Of a stretch of DNA of 64,000 nucleotides, positions 48,236 to 57,915 are shown one piece after another. The stretch is from the NCBI GenBank assembly GCA_005862285.1, contig SZXW01000010.1, forward strand, positions 558,001-622,000, written 5' to 3'. The DNA is from Chlorobium sp. GTDB lineage: Bacteria > Bacteroidota > Chlorobiia > Chlorobiales > Chlorobiaceae. The stretch's first letter is position 1; each line of letters opens with the position of its first letter. A model generated the notes under the pieces. The model was not told the DNA's origin, made no database searches, and worked only from the letters and a program-made list of their open reading frames with translations. Made by a program: the position numbers and the translations under genes.

Positions 48236-49342
48236 ATGAACCTTTTCATCAATGATCTGGCGTGTGCGGCGTCACCCGGCCAGACACTCGGCAAAGCCGC
48301 AAGGCTCAACCACAGCCATGTGGGGTATGTTTGCGGCGGGCACGGCGTTTGCCAGGCCTGCTATGTTACCGTTCAGGAAGGCGGGGAGTGCCTGTCACCC
48401 CTTTCCGACATTGAAAAGGCGTTTTTGTCCGACCGGCAGATCCACAGCGGCGGACGTCTTGCCTGTCAGGCGAAAATTGAAAAGGATGGCACGATCAGGG
48501 TGCTGTCCCGCCCCGAAGAAGTTCGCAGGCTGCTGTTCAGCAATCCTCTCGGCCTTTTTGCCTATGGAGCCACAATGGGGCAGGATACCGCGTCGAGGAT
48601 CGGTCCCGGTATCGCCAACCTTGCTGGAAGGATCGTGAGGAGGGAAATCGGCACTCCGAATTCGCTTGGAGATCTTCTCGAATCAGCTGGTGCGGCTTTC
48701 CAGCTTGCAGCGACTACGCTGCCGCAGATGATTCCGTTCAGGGAACAGGCAATGGGATTGCTTTCCATGCTGCCATCCTTACCATTGCCTTCCCTGCCAT
48801 TGCCTTCTCTGCCCATTCCGATCAATCTGCCGTTTTTCGGTCCCAAAGCCCCTCCTGAACAGATCGAGCGTATTCAACTGACTGTCGGCGCAAAGGGCCT
48901 GCAGTCCCTGCCGGTATCGGTTGCCCACTCTTCATCGCCAGTTGATGTGGCGGACCTTGCGGGAATCAGGGAAGAACATGCCGTGAGGCTTGTGAAGGCT
49001 GGGGTGAAAAACTTCGACAACCTTCTCCAGAGAGGAAAAGACCGCAACGGCCGAAAGGAGCTTTCCGGATCATCGGGTATCGCTGAAGACCAGGTACTGA
49101 CGCTGGTGAACCGTGCAGACCTTGCAAGGATCAAGGGCATAGGTTTCGTCTATTCCGAACTGCTTGAATCGTCCGGTGTCGATACCGTTCCCGAGCTTGC
49201 CCAGAGGAATCCCGTAAATCTTCATGCAAAAATGGTTGAAGTAAACCAGGCAAAGCATCAGGTTGAACATTTTCCTTCGCTTGATCAGGTTGTCTCCTGG
49301 GTGGAACAGGCTAAAAAACTGCCCCGCGTCATCAACTATTGA
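48236..49342 (+). CDS. Chlorosome envelope-type [2Fe-2S] protein with C-terminal helix-hairpin-helix (DUF4332-like) repeats
   Basis: Residues 1-95 are an adrenodoxin-type ferredoxin domain with Cys33, Cys39, Cys42 and Cys77 in the [2Fe-2S] pattern (YVCGGHGVCQACYVTVQEGG...ACQ), closely like chlorosome proteins CsmI, CsmJ and CsmX. Residues 95-215 are an amphipathic region with Leu-Pro repeats (LPSLPLPSLPLPSLP). Residues 235-345 hold two helix-hairpin-helix-like units (VADLAGIREEHAVRLVKAGV, LARIKGIGFVYSELLESSGV) of DUF4332 type. At 368 aa it is much longer than the roughly 220-245 aa I recall for CsmI/J/X. It probably carries electrons at the chlorosome surface; the extra domain is unexplained. 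Confidence 0.85.
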   Translation: MNLFINDLACAASPGQTLGKAARLNHSHVGYVCGGHGVCQACYVTVQEGGECLSPLSDIEKAFLSDRQIHSGGRLACQAKIEKDGTIRVLSRPEEVRRLLFSNPLGLFAYGATMGQDTASRIGPGIANLAGRIVRREIGTPNSLGDLLESAGAAFQLAATTLPQMIPFREQAMGLLSMLPSLPLPSLPLPSLPIPINLPFFGPKAPPEQIERIQLTVGAKGLQSLPVSVAHSSSPVDVADLAGIREEHAVRLVKAGVKNFDNLLQRGKDRNGRKELSGSSGIAEDQVLTLVNRADLARIKGIGFVYSELLESSGVDTVPELAQRNPVNLHAKMVEVNQAKHQVEHFPSLDQVVSWVEQAKKLPRVINY

Positions 49343-49565
49343 GCACAGTTTCACGCGGGGAAACCATGATTCAGCCGGGCTGTAAACCTTTCACCGCCCG
49401 GCATTGCGGTTTTCCGGCATCTGAAGATATCAGATATCGCATTCTTCGATGTGTAAAAATGCTGTAGCCCGTCTTGTCATGCCGGGAAGACGGAAACATC
49501 CTGAACACGTAAAAGAGTGAAAGTGTATATCCGGCGATCGGTGGATTAATACCGGTAAGGAAAGG

Positions 49566-51203
49566 TTATTCAGGTTCTCTTGCCGGTTTGACGAAAAGCA
49601 CTTTTTCACGTTCGACGATAACCTGGCCGGTCTGCAGTTTTTTCGAGCGGCGTACAAATTTTTTCTGGGTATAGATAACCGGCACCAGTTTCGAGTGTTT
49701 GGCTGCCGAGTGCCAGGCTGCGATACCGGCGGCTTTTTTTATAAGGTCGATATGGTCCATGCCTGCCCCTTTAAGCACGCAGTGGGACCCCGAGGTTCCA
49801 CGGGCATGGAGCCAGATATCATCGGGTTTAGCAAATTCGAAGGTCAGGAGTTCATTGTTTTCTGCATTTTTTCCGACGAAAAGTTTGACCTCGGGAGATA
49901 ACCGGAACGTCCGGAATTGCTTTAACGGCTCATGTTTTTTACTTCCGGCAAGGTTTTTTCCGGGTTTGCCGGCATCATGTTCTTCGAGAAACTTTCGAGC
50001 CTCTTTGGGGCTTTCAATCGATTCCATCTTTTCGAGAAGCTGTTCCATTGCCTTTTTTTCCTGTTCGAGAACAAGGTGTCTGTCCTGCATTGTTTTCAGC
50101 TTTCCTCTTGTTTTCGAGGCTTTTGAAAAATACTCTTCAGCGTTCTGACGGAGAGAGAGAGCTTCTTTCAAAGCAATGGTTATATCATCGGGCACCTCCT
50201 TTTCAAGAATGTTCTGCAGGGTGATGCTTTTCCTGCCTTTTCCTTCATTGCCGAGTGAAGCCATGAGCAGATGACCGCATGTTTCATAGTTCCGGATGAG
50301 TTCCTCGAGCATTGCAGGATTGTAAGCTTCGAGTTCTTTTGCTTTTTTTCTGATCTGCTGCTGTAGTCTTGATCGAAAGCTTTTCAGATCCTCTTTTGTA
50401 TCGAGGAATTTCAGCAGGGAGATGCTGTAGAAGGAAAGCCCCTCGAGAACCGAATCGAATGTGCGCGAGTGAGTTCCGGAATCTGCGAGAAGCGTGAATT
50501 CAGGTTCACCGTTTTCTTTTTCCTCTACGGTTGCAAGGGGATCGAGCAGTTCGTAGAAGATGTCACGGAATGCAAAGTAAACAGCCGAAGGGTCTGCATC
50601 TGTACCGGCGCGTTTGAGAAGATCCCTCGATAGTTTCGGGTCGAATCCCGGTAAAGTTGCGCAGATTGTTTCAACAATATTTTCTTTTTTGTTCTCATTC
50701 AACTGCCTGATAAAATGTGTTTTATCGAAAGCGAGTGTTTCGAGTGTTTTCAGGATATGCCTGCCGGATGTATTTTGCTGGCACGGATGACCGATAAGGC
50801 TGTTTTTCTCTTTGAATGCGTCCGCAATAACGTTGTTGTGTACCAGAAGAACATTGGATTTCTGCCCGAAAAGCTGGAGGATGATTACCGTTCTATCCTG
50901 AAGACGAATGGTTATTTCCCGGTCATAAGGGGACATCTCGATTCCGGAGACGGTTTTTCCATAAACTTCCGTCATGAGGTTTACCGATTGCCTGCTTTTC
51001 GAATCCGGCCCTGCTTTGACGAAAATGCTCAACCCGGGAATTCGGGTAATGATGAATAGTCGAAGGTGCTCGTGATCAGCCGTTTCGAAAGAGACGGTGA
51101 GCTGATTTTTATTCTGTGAACAGATACCGGTGACTGTAGCTCCAGCAAGCCGTTCATTCAGTTCCAGTGCGGCCTGATAGAGTGTGAAATAATTCCGGTG
51201 CAT
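49566..51203 (-). CDS. rqcH: Rqc2-homologue RqcH / NFACT family protein
   Basis: RqcH binds split 50S subunits and adds Ala tails to stalled nascent chains. The 545-residue protein has the NFACT-N domain (about 1-180; LAGATVTGICSQNKNQL, YGKTVSGIE), HhH region (FDPKLSRDLLKRAG), a long coiled coil (about 285-400), and the NFACT-R domain with DDIWLHARGTSGSHCVLKG. It is often annotated as fibronectin-binding protein. The gene stands alone. Bacterial versions with both NFACT-N and NFACT-R fit RqcH well. Confidence 0.92.
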   Translation of the reverse strand: MHRNYFTLYQAALELNERLAGATVTGICSQNKNQLTVSFETADHEHLRLFIITRIPGLSIFVKAGPDSKSRQSVNLMTEVYGKTVSGIEMSPYDREITIRLQDRTVIILQLFGQKSNVLLVHNNVIADAFKEKNSLIGHPCQQNTSGRHILKTLETLAFDKTHFIRQLNENKKENIVETICATLPGFDPKLSRDLLKRAGTDADPSAVYFAFRDIFYELLDPLATVEEKENGEPEFTLLADSGTHSRTFDSVLEGLSFYSISLLKFLDTKEDLKSFRSRLQQQIRKKAKELEAYNPAMLEELIRNYETCGHLLMASLGNEGKGRKSITLQNILEKEVPDDITIALKEALSLRQNAEEYFSKASKTRGKLKTMQDRHLVLEQEKKAMEQLLEKMESIESPKEARKFLEEHDAGKPGKNLAGSKKHEPLKQFRTFRLSPEVKLFVGKNAENNELLTFEFAKPDDIWLHARGTSGSHCVLKGAGMDHIDLIKKAAGIAAWHSAAKHSKLVPVIYTQKKFVRRSKKLQTGQVIVEREKVLFVKPAREPE

Positions 51204-51234
51204 GAATACGGTAAAGATTGGTTGGCTGTTTTTC

Positions 51235-51382
51235 TAAAGGGCGCCTCTATTTATTTGTTCCGAAGCCCTATTGCCGCTTTGGGCGGTGCTCGAAATCCTC
51301 ATGTACTACATGTACACTCCGGTTTCTCCGCTCCGTCCGCCTTGCACTCGTGCTTCTCACGACAATAAATAGAGGTACCCTA
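51235..51382. repeat. MITE-like interspersed repeat, copy 2
   Basis: Begins AAGGGCGCCTCTATTTATTTGTTCCGA and ends CTTCTCACGACAATAAATAGAGGTACCCT, giving near-perfect terminal inverted repeats of about 20 bp. Shares its edges with 38305-38504. It lies between rqcH and the DnaJ-domain gene, upstream of the rqcH start. Confidence 0.75.
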
Positions 51383-51468
51383 AAAAGAAAGAGGACGGTA
51401 TTGTACGGGACAAGCTGCTCGCTTATCGGTTGTTATTTGTTTAGAGGTTCCGATGCGATTTTATTTTT

Positions 51469-52872
51469 TCAGTTTTCCGAAGAGAAGTTGATATCCTGAT
51501 TTGCATTATGGGTATCTGATGCTGAATGGTACCATTTTTGTTCATTGTCAGCGGTGTTGGTTTTAACTTCTCTTGCATACATTTTTCTCAATTTATATTG
51601 AGCATTTGTACTTTTATGTTTTGCCGCAAGTGCATACCATTTCAGCGCTGTAACGCGATCTTTCAGTTGTTCGTTGCCGGTTTCAAAAGCAAGTCCAAGC
51701 TTGTATTCATCATCAGGGTTTTCCGGAATGTTTTTTTTGTAATAAACTACACCGGAATCTGTATTGTATACCCAGATGGATTTTATAACGGAATGGATGT
51801 ATTTACTGGAAATTTTTTTATTGATCTGATAAAAAGGTCCATATTCATTATAGAGATTTTCGGAAACAACCTGTCCGTTTTTATCTGCTTCAGGTGTTGC
51901 GATTATTAATAAGCCAAGATGGTTTTTCAGTTCTCTCCCATTACCCGGCTCAATTCTGAACCTGATATTTGATTTAAGGATCTCTGCAAACTCAGGTTCG
52001 AGACGTATATCCCTTACAAGGAAAGTCGATGTTTCAGGAATGGCATTGTTTGGGTTTTCGGTGTTTAACAAGGTTCTTCTTGTATCGATTACAATTGTTT
52101 TTTCAGGAGATGTTTCATCGTTACAGATAATATTTATCGAAATAATCTGTTTGTCGATATCATATGAAGCTACCTGCGCATATCTGGAGATAAAATAATA
52201 TGGTTTATGAAATGCTGTTGATTTGAATCTGTTGTTATAATCATCCGGTTTTTCAAATTCATCTTTTTGTGGAAATGATTTAAGCACTTCTTTAAAAAGT
52301 TCGGAAATATCGTCACCACTGAAATTTTTCGGAATAATGGAAGAGTATTGTTCGATAACCGGCTGTGTTGAAATTTCGGCAGATGTTGCAGTTTTTTCAA
52401 ATGGTCTTTTTTGTAATTTATTATAATCAACTACATTTTGCTGTATCGGTTCATATAATAAAAAAACCGGGAGTGCTGCAAAAATTATTATACCTGCAGT
52501 TATAACAAATTTAATCTGATCGTGATAGGTGTTTTTTACAATTTTCTGATTTGAAGGTTTTTTTATTACACTTTCGGGTTTTTGCCGGGTGATGTTTTTT
52601 TGAGTATTGTATGACTGATTTTCCGGTTTGGAATCACTTATATGCATCTCCTGTTCCATGATCCACTCATCATACAGTTTTCTCCTGTTTGGATCGCAGA
52701 GTATTCGATAGGACTCATTGATGCTTTTCATTCGGTCAGCTGCTTCCGGGCTTCCCGGATTCAGGTCGGGATGATATTTCTTCGAGAGGATCCTGTAAGC
52801 AGCTTTGATAACATCATCCGGCGAATTTCTCGATACGCCGAGGTTATCATAATGTGTATAAATTGCCTTCAT
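51469..52872 (-). CDS. Membrane-anchored DnaJ-domain protein with C-terminal Sel1-like repeat
   Basis: Residues 1-70 are a J domain with the HPD motif (KKYHPDLNPGSPEAADRMKSINESYRIL). A polar linker follows, then one membrane helix (about 120-142), a ~220-residue domain of no recognised family that includes a beta-rich part (ISINIICNDETSPEKTIVIDTR), and a Sel1-like unit near 410-450 (YKLGLAFETGNEQLKDRVTALKWYALAAKHKSTNAQYKLRKMYA). The J domain would act on cytoplasmic DnaK, while the rest is presumably outside. The gene is AT-richer than its neighbours, hinting at lower expression or later acquisition. Function unknown. Confidence 0.82.
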   Translation of the reverse strand: MKAIYTHYDNLGVSRNSPDDVIKAAYRILSKKYHPDLNPGSPEAADRMKSINESYRILCDPNRRKLYDEWIMEQEMHISDSKPENQSYNTQKNITRQKPESVIKKPSNQKIVKNTYHDQIKFVITAGIIIFAALPVFLLYEPIQQNVVDYNKLQKRPFEKTATSAEISTQPVIEQYSSIIPKNFSGDDISELFKEVLKSFPQKDEFEKPDDYNNRFKSTAFHKPYYFISRYAQVASYDIDKQIISINIICNDETSPEKTIVIDTRRTLLNTENPNNAIPETSTFLVRDIRLEPEFAEILKSNIRFRIEPGNGRELKNHLGLLIIATPEADKNGQVVSENLYNEYGPFYQINKKISSKYIHSVIKSIWVYNTDSGVVYYKKNIPENPDDEYKLGLAFETGNEQLKDRVTALKWYALAAKHKSTNAQYKLRKMYAREVKTNTADNEQKWYHSASDTHNANQDINFSSEN

Positions 52873-53290
52873 AATCAGTTAAGATTACTGAACATGGGGG
52901 GCGAGTGGCAAAAAATCGTCAAGTAATCTACAAAAAATAATTTAATAACACATCGAGCCCTGTGTATTTCGTACTGTTGTCAAATTCCATGACCATTAGC
53001 TTAAATCCCGTTCATTCCATCTGTTTCAGACTTCAGCAAAACTGGAGCTGTAATGATGGCCATCGTAAGAGGATCCTGTTTTAGGAGAGGTGCCCTGAAG
53101 TTTAGAGTGGAAATGGAGGATGAGATCGAAATGGGGCGATACGTATGGGTGAGTAAGTTGTTTCCTGTCGGTGTAAAGCAATTGAAAGGGTTTGATACTC
53201 AAAGGGTTGCCCGGGGATTGATTCTTCTTTATTCAATAATTTGGTTATATAAAGCAGTCAGCATCAAAGCACAAGAAAATCAGAACCAGC
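52873..53290. other. Intergenic region before the dCMP deaminase gene
   Basis: A 418-bp divergent region. The track ORF 53053-53304 (83 aa) overlaps the deaminase start and has no family look. I see no RNA gene, strong hairpin or repeat. Confidence 0.5.
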
Positions 53291-53824
53291 ATGCCGGAAT
53301 ATAATGTAACTGGATGTGGTTGTCCGGAAGGAGAGGGTGGACGGGAGCCCTTGAAAAGACTTGGATGGCATGAATATTTCATGAGTGTGGCGCATCTTAT
53401 TTCACGCAGGGCCACCTGTACGAGAGGCCATATAGGAGCCGTGATCGTAAGGGATAACAATATTCTCTCCACCGGTTACAATGGTGCTCCCGCAGGTCTG
53501 CCGCACTGTAATGAAACAAATTGCAAAATCTACCGCAGTACACACCCCGACGGAACTGTTGAGGAGAATTGCGTGAATACCATCCATGCGGAAATCAATG
53601 CCATAGCTCAGGCGGCAAAGCATGGAGTATCAATCAGGGATGCGGATATCTATATTACGGCAAGCCCCTGCATTCACTGCCTGAAGGTATTGATCAATGT
53701 CGGTATCAAAACCATTTTCTACGACAAGCCTTATAAAATCGAGCATATCGATGAACTGCTCAGGCTGTCTGGTATAAGGCTTGTTCAGGTAAACGTCGCC
53801 GAAAATACGAAGGAACAGGCATGA
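53291..53824 (+). CDS. Deoxycytidylate (dCMP) deaminase family protein
   Basis: A zinc-dependent deaminase, probably dCMP to dUMP for thymidylate supply (ComEB-like). It has 177 aa. The catalytic site is clear: HAE in [14 protein letters not shown] and PCxxC in ASPCIHCLK. The N-terminal 25 residues (Gly-rich, CGCPEGEGG) are a small extension. The stop overlaps the ribD start by 4 bp (ATGA), so the two deaminase-fold genes are translationally coupled. A competence role (ComEB) cannot be judged from sequence. Confidence 0.9.
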   Translation: MPEYNVTGCGCPEGEGGREPLKRLGWHEYFMSVAHLISRRATCTRGHIGAVIVRDNNILSTGYNGAPAGLPHCNETNCKIYRSTHPDGTVEENCVNTIHAEINAIAQAAKHGVSIRDADIYITASPCIHCLKVLINVGIKTIFYDKPYKIEHIDELLRLSGIRLVQVNVAENTKEQA

Positions 53825-54921
53825 AACAGGCTGGTGATGCCTTTTTTATGAAACGCTGCCTCGAACTTGCCATGAAAGGGGCCGGAAAGGTAAGCCCCAA
53901 CCCTATGGTGGGTTCGGTTGTCATCCATGATGGAGAGATAATCGGTGAGGGGTTTCACGAGCGTTTCGGTGGTCCTCATGCGGAAGTGAACGCAATTGCT
54001 TCTGTGGCCGATAAAGACCGGCTGCGGCATTCGACCTTGTATGTCAACCTTGAACCCTGTTCGCATTTTGGAAAAACTCCGCCCTGCAGTGATCTCATCA
54101 TTGAAACCGGTATTCCCCGGGTCGTAACAGGATGCCGTGATCCTCATGCTGCCATTGCGGGCAAGGGAATTGCAAAACTGCTTGCGGCAGGTGTTACGGT
54201 TATCGAGGGCGTTCTCGAAGAGGAATCCATGAAACTGAACGAGGCGTTTATCAAGTTTCATACAAGGGAGTTGCCGTTTGTTTCCCTGAAGCTTGCCCAG
54301 ACGCTTGACGGCAAGATTGCAACTTCCTCAGGTGCATCGCGCTGGATTACGGGGAAAGAGTCAAGAACGGAAGTGCACCGCATGAGAGCCCGGTATGACG
54401 CTGTAATGGCCGGTGAGGCAACCGTAAGACATGACAATGCACTTCTCACGGTCCGAAACTGTGAGGGCAGAAACCCGGTTCGAGTGGTCGCTGACCGCAG
54501 ACTGAGCCTTCCTCTGGAATCTTCTGTTTTCGGTCCGGAAGCCCGAACCATTGTTTTTGCATCCAGAGAATGCAGGTTTCTTCCTCAGGCTGAAAAGCTT
54601 GAAAAAATGGGCGTGGATTTCGTCTTCGTAAACGATCATGCCGAAGGACTCGATCTCCGGGAAGTTCTGGGAGAACTGTACCGCAGGAACATCATTTCCG
54701 TTCTTGTTGAAGGGGGAAGCCGTCTTGCCGCATCGTTCATCCGTGAAAAACTTGCGGACAAGCTCTATATGTTCATCGCTCCAAAAATTTTCGGCGGAGA
54801 TGCACTGAGCACGTTTGCTCCGCTTGGCATAACCATGCCGGATCAGGCCGTCGATCTCTGTTTTGAAACTCCGAAATTTTACGGAAAAGACATACTTTTG
54901 GAAACGTATATCAAATATTGA
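53821..54921 (+). CDS. ribD: Bifunctional riboflavin biosynthesis deaminase/reductase RibD
   Basis: RibD deaminates and then reduces the pyrimidine intermediate of riboflavin synthesis. In 366 aa: deaminase domain (about 1-145; zinc motif [24 protein letters not shown]) and reductase domain (about 150-366; [42 protein letters not shown]). It overlaps the dCMP deaminase gene. ribE lies about 5 kb downstream on the same strand; other riboflavin genes are not in the window. Confidence 0.96.
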   Translation: MKQAGDAFFMKRCLELAMKGAGKVSPNPMVGSVVIHDGEIIGEGFHERFGGPHAEVNAIASVADKDRLRHSTLYVNLEPCSHFGKTPPCSDLIIETGIPRVVTGCRDPHAAIAGKGIAKLLAAGVTVIEGVLEEESMKLNEAFIKFHTRELPFVSLKLAQTLDGKIATSSGASRWITGKESRTEVHRMRARYDAVMAGEATVRHDNALLTVRNCEGRNPVRVVADRRLSLPLESSVFGPEARTIVFASRECRFLPQAEKLEKMGVDFVFVNDHAEGLDLREVLGELYRRNIISVLVEGGSRLAASFIREKLADKLYMFIAPKIFGGDALSTFAPLGITMPDQAVDLCFETPKFYGKDILLETYIKY

Positions 54922-55015
54922 AGATCATTCCATAATCCGTCACCTTCCGGTTTTCTGCAGTTTTACGGAGAACAGGCGGACGGTTGCGACGGATTTGATA
55001 AAACAGTGTGTCGAA

Positions 55016-55462
55016 ATGAAAAAAAATTCAAAAAGGAGAATGGCTGTGGTGGACCGTTTCATGAACAACAGTGATCTCGGCAAGTTGCTGCTCCGCGTTC
55101 CGGTCGGAGGCCTGATGCTGTTTCACGGTATCAACAAGCTTCAGACAGGGTATGCATTTATCAACCCTCTGCTTCAGAAAGCACATCTACCCGGGTACAT
55201 CGCTCATGGTGTGCTTGTAGGCGAGCTGCTTGCGCCGATTCTGATCGTGCTTGGCATTTTCACCCGTCCGGCTGCACTTGCCGAGGCCTTCGGTATGGGT
55301 ATGGCGGTTTACCTGGTACACCGCGGCCAGCTTTACTCTCTTGCCGATCACGGAGCCTATGCCCTCGAGCTGCAAGCGCTTTATTTATTCGGTTCCCTTG
55401 CGGTGTTCTTTCTCGGCGCAGGGCGCTTCAGCGCTTCGAGAGGTCAAAGTCCATGGAATTGA
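55016..55462 (+). CDS. DoxX family membrane protein
   Basis: The track ORF begins at 54863 inside ribD. Plausible starts are ATG 55016 ([12 protein letters not shown]), ATG 55040, or GTG 55046; an AAAGGAG at 55032-55038 gives best spacing to GTG 55046. The conserved part has four helices: [62 protein letters not shown], and a C-terminal pair. DoxX-like proteins are linked to quinone- or thiol-dependent redox, but many are uncharacterised. It leads into the ABC ATPase gene with a 13-bp gap. Confidence 0.82.
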   Translation: MKKNSKRRMAVVDRFMNNSDLGKLLLRVPVGGLMLFHGINKLQTGYAFINPLLQKAHLPGYIAHGVLVGELLAPILIVLGIFTRPAALAEAFGMGMAVYLVHRGQLYSLADHGAYALELQALYLFGSLAVFFLGAGRFSASRGQSPWN

Positions 55463-55475
55463 GGGGTGTCGAGGT

Positions 55476-56291
55476 GTGAAAGAGCATATCATCGATATCC
55501 GCAACATCACGGCATACAATGGCAGTACATGCGTTTTCAGGAATTTTTCACTGACGGTGGAAAATGGATGCAACACCGTGATCCTCGGTCCGAATGGATC
55601 GGGGAAAACCACCCTCATGAAGCTGCTTTCCTGTGAACTGTACCCTGTATTTCTTGAAAGCAGTCATGTGAAAATTTTCGGGCATGAGCGCTGGAACGTT
55701 GAAAAACTGAGGACTCGCCTTGGTATCGTTTCTCATGATCTGCAGCACAGTTATCTCACCGGGGCGAGGGGGATCAATGTCATCCTTTCCGGGTTTTACG
55801 CGAGTATCGATACCTGGAGGCATCAGCAGTTCAGCTCATCCGATCTCGGAAAAGCAGAAGCGGTCATGGAGATGCTTGGAATCGGACAACTTGCCAACCG
55901 CCAGTTCGGTACCATGTCGACCGGTGAACAGCGCCGTTTTCTGCTTGGCAGGGCGCTCGTCAACGATCCCGATGCGCTTTTGCTCGATGAACCGACTTCG
56001 GGACTGGATATCAAAGCTTCCCTGATTTATCTTGAAACACTGAGGAAACTCATGAGATCAGGCAAAACGGTCATTCTGGTCACGCACCATATCAACGAGA
56101 TACCGCCTGAGATCGATAGGGTGGTACTGATCAGGGATGGGAGGGTTGCCGGTGAAGGAATGAAAAAAGAACTTCTCACATCAGTAGTGCTTTCGGATTT
56201 GTTCGATTACCCCCTTGAAGTTGTTTCACTCAACGGTTACTATGAAGTGTTTCCAGCTTTAAAAAGTGAAGACGAACTGTTTGAAGAATGA
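55476..56291 (+). CDS. ABC transporter ATP-binding protein
   Basis: The track ORF begins at 55251, but the first 75 residues are a shadow of doxX. The GTG at 55476 (MKEHIIDIRNITAYN) is the likely start, giving 271 aa. Walker A is ILGPNGSGKTTLMK, the signature MSTGEQRRFLLGRAL, Walker B ALLLDEPTSGLD, and the switch VTHHINEIPPEIDR. No permease or binding protein is nearby, so direction and substrate are unknown. The 'HHINEIPPEIDRV' style resembles ModF/YlmA-type soluble ATPases. Confidence 0.9.
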   Translation: MKEHIIDIRNITAYNGSTCVFRNFSLTVENGCNTVILGPNGSGKTTLMKLLSCELYPVFLESSHVKIFGHERWNVEKLRTRLGIVSHDLQHSYLTGARGINVILSGFYASIDTWRHQQFSSSDLGKAEAVMEMLGIGQLANRQFGTMSTGEQRRFLLGRALVNDPDALLLDEPTSGLDIKASLIYLETLRKLMRSGKTVILVTHHINEIPPEIDRVVLIRDGRVAGEGMKKELLTSVVLSDLFDYPLEVVSLNGYYEVFPALKSEDELFEE

Positions 56292-56534
56292 GTTGCTGCG
56301 CCGGAACTTTTTAAGCTGCTTCTGCGCTCTTATGCCCAATGGGATCATCTCCTTAAGCCATGTGATGTGTTGGTTACGGAAAGATATGAGGGCATGCATC
56401 AGATCGATGCCGCCTTAAGATGTTTATGATTTGTTTCCCGCGTTTATGAGCGGATGCTGCTTACGGGCTTCCAGGAGATCTTCCGGAACCGGGTGTTTAG
56501 ATAACTTTGTTCACTATCGCATCTGCCAGATACC

Positions 56535-57290
56535 ATGAATTCCGTAAATACCCTGCAGTCACATATAAAAAGGCTTTTTACAGTTATTCCTTTTTTCATG
56601 CTTGCTATTTCCGGTAAGGCCTTTTCCGCGGAAAATGGAATTAATGTACACGGTACTTCCGGCACTGTACCTGTTCAGTCTTCACAATCATCTGTTGCGC
56701 CTGTATCTGTAAAACCCGGTGACAGCGCGGCAGATGTTCCGGAAGGTTTTTTACGGAGGCCGCTCAAAAAAGGAGAGTCACTGTCCGGTCTCTGCAAGGC
56801 CGACTCGAGCTGTGAAATCGTGCTCATGAAAGTAAACCGTATTGACCAGCGGCATCTGGTCACGGGCAGAAATATTCTTGTTCCGGTTGATAAAGAGAAA
56901 TCCCTGAATTATGTTCCTGTACCAAAGGTGCTTTCCGACAGCCGAGGTGAGCGCGAAATTCGGATATTTCTCCATCATCAGTATTTCGGTGCCTACGAGA
57001 AAGGGGAACTGCTGTTCTGGGGTCCTGTTTCCTCGGGGAAGAAAGGAAAAAATACACCGCCCGGTAGGTTCTTCGTCAATTACAAGCAGCGTTTCAAGCG
57101 TTCATTGAAATATGATGATGCCCCGATGCCTTTTTCGATCAATTTCAACAAAGGGTATTTCATTCACCAGCAGTCGATGCCGGGATTCCCGGCTTCACAC
57201 GGGTGCGTGAGGCTGCTCGAAGTAGATGCCCAGCGTCTTTTCAACTGGATACGTCTGGGAGATCCGGTTACCCTGGTTATAGAGAGCTGA
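56535..57290 (+). CDS. L,D-transpeptidase (YkuD domain)
   Basis: A cell-wall cross-linking or protein-anchoring enzyme. 251 aa with a signal peptide (about 1-32), a low-complexity linker, a LysM-like segment (LKKGESLSGLCKADSSCEIVLMKVNRI) and the YkuD domain (about 130-250) with the active-site motif FPASHGCVRLLE (catalytic His and Cys). Stand-alone, 243 bp after the ABC gene. Substrate is presumably peptidoglycan stem peptides. Confidence 0.92.
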   Translation: MNSVNTLQSHIKRLFTVIPFFMLAISGKAFSAENGINVHGTSGTVPVQSSQSSVAPVSVKPGDSAADVPEGFLRRPLKKGESLSGLCKADSSCEIVLMKVNRIDQRHLVTGRNILVPVDKEKSLNYVPVPKVLSDSRGEREIRIFLHHQYFGAYEKGELLFWGPVSSGKKGKNTPPGRFFVNYKQRFKRSLKYDDAPMPFSINFNKGYFIHQQSMPGFPASHGCVRLLEVDAQRLFNWIRLGDPVTLVIES

Positions 57291-57382
57291 AACCACACAA
57301 CAGCGCTTTCACTTGAAACATTTGATTTTTTCCCTGATCTTCAATACGCACCTGTTATTTTAAACTATCAACGACTTATGTT

Positions 57383-57883
57383 ATGGCACTTATCACTCTC
57401 AAAGGAAATCCAGTTGAAACAGTCGGCACACTGCCTGTCAAGGGTTCCGAAGCGCCCTTTTTCTGTCTCGTCCGAACCGATCTTTCCGAAGCTGGTCCGG
57501 CCGACTTTGCAGGCAAAAGAATGGTGCTGAATATTTTTCCAAGCCTTGATACTGCTGTTTGCGCGGCCTCAGTGAGGAAGTTCAACCAGGAAGCTTCATC
57601 ACTCGACAATACCGTAGTGCTCTGTATTTCTGCAGATCTCCCTTTTGCGCACAAACGTTTCTGCGAAACGGAAGGTCTGGATGATGTTGTGCCGCTTTCT
57701 GTATTCCGTTCGCCCCAATTCGGTGTGGATTACGGTGTGACCATTACTTCAGGACCATTGAAGGGGCTCCTTTCAAGAGCTATTGTCATTGTCAATTCCG
57801 ATGGTATTGTCATCTATTCCGAACAGGTTCCCGAAATAGTTCAGGAACCGGATTATGCAAGCGCGTTCGAGGTTCTTGGATGA
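57383..57883 (+). CDS. tpx: Thiol peroxidase (Tpx, peroxiredoxin)
   Basis: Reduces H2O2 and alkyl hydroperoxides using thioredoxin. The 166-residue protein has the peroxidatic Cys in FPSLDTAVCAASVRKFN and the resolving Cys in KRFCETEGLDDV, the atypical 2-Cys arrangement of Tpx. Useful to an anaerobe exposed to oxygen. It is followed by a strong terminator at 57916. Confidence 0.97.
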   Translation: MALITLKGNPVETVGTLPVKGSEAPFFCLVRTDLSEAGPADFAGKRMVLNIFPSLDTAVCAASVRKFNQEASSLDNTVVLCISADLPFAHKRFCETEGLDDVVPLSVFRSPQFGVDYGVTITSGPLKGLLSRAIVIVNSDGIVIYSEQVPEIVQEPDYASAFEVLG

Positions 57884-57915
57884 TCTGAAATATTTATGCC
57901 GATTTAAATTGCAAT

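Noticed and set aside
53053-53304. 83-residue ORF overlapping the dCMP deaminase start
   Set aside because: No family resemblance and its end lies inside a secure gene; weak coding look.
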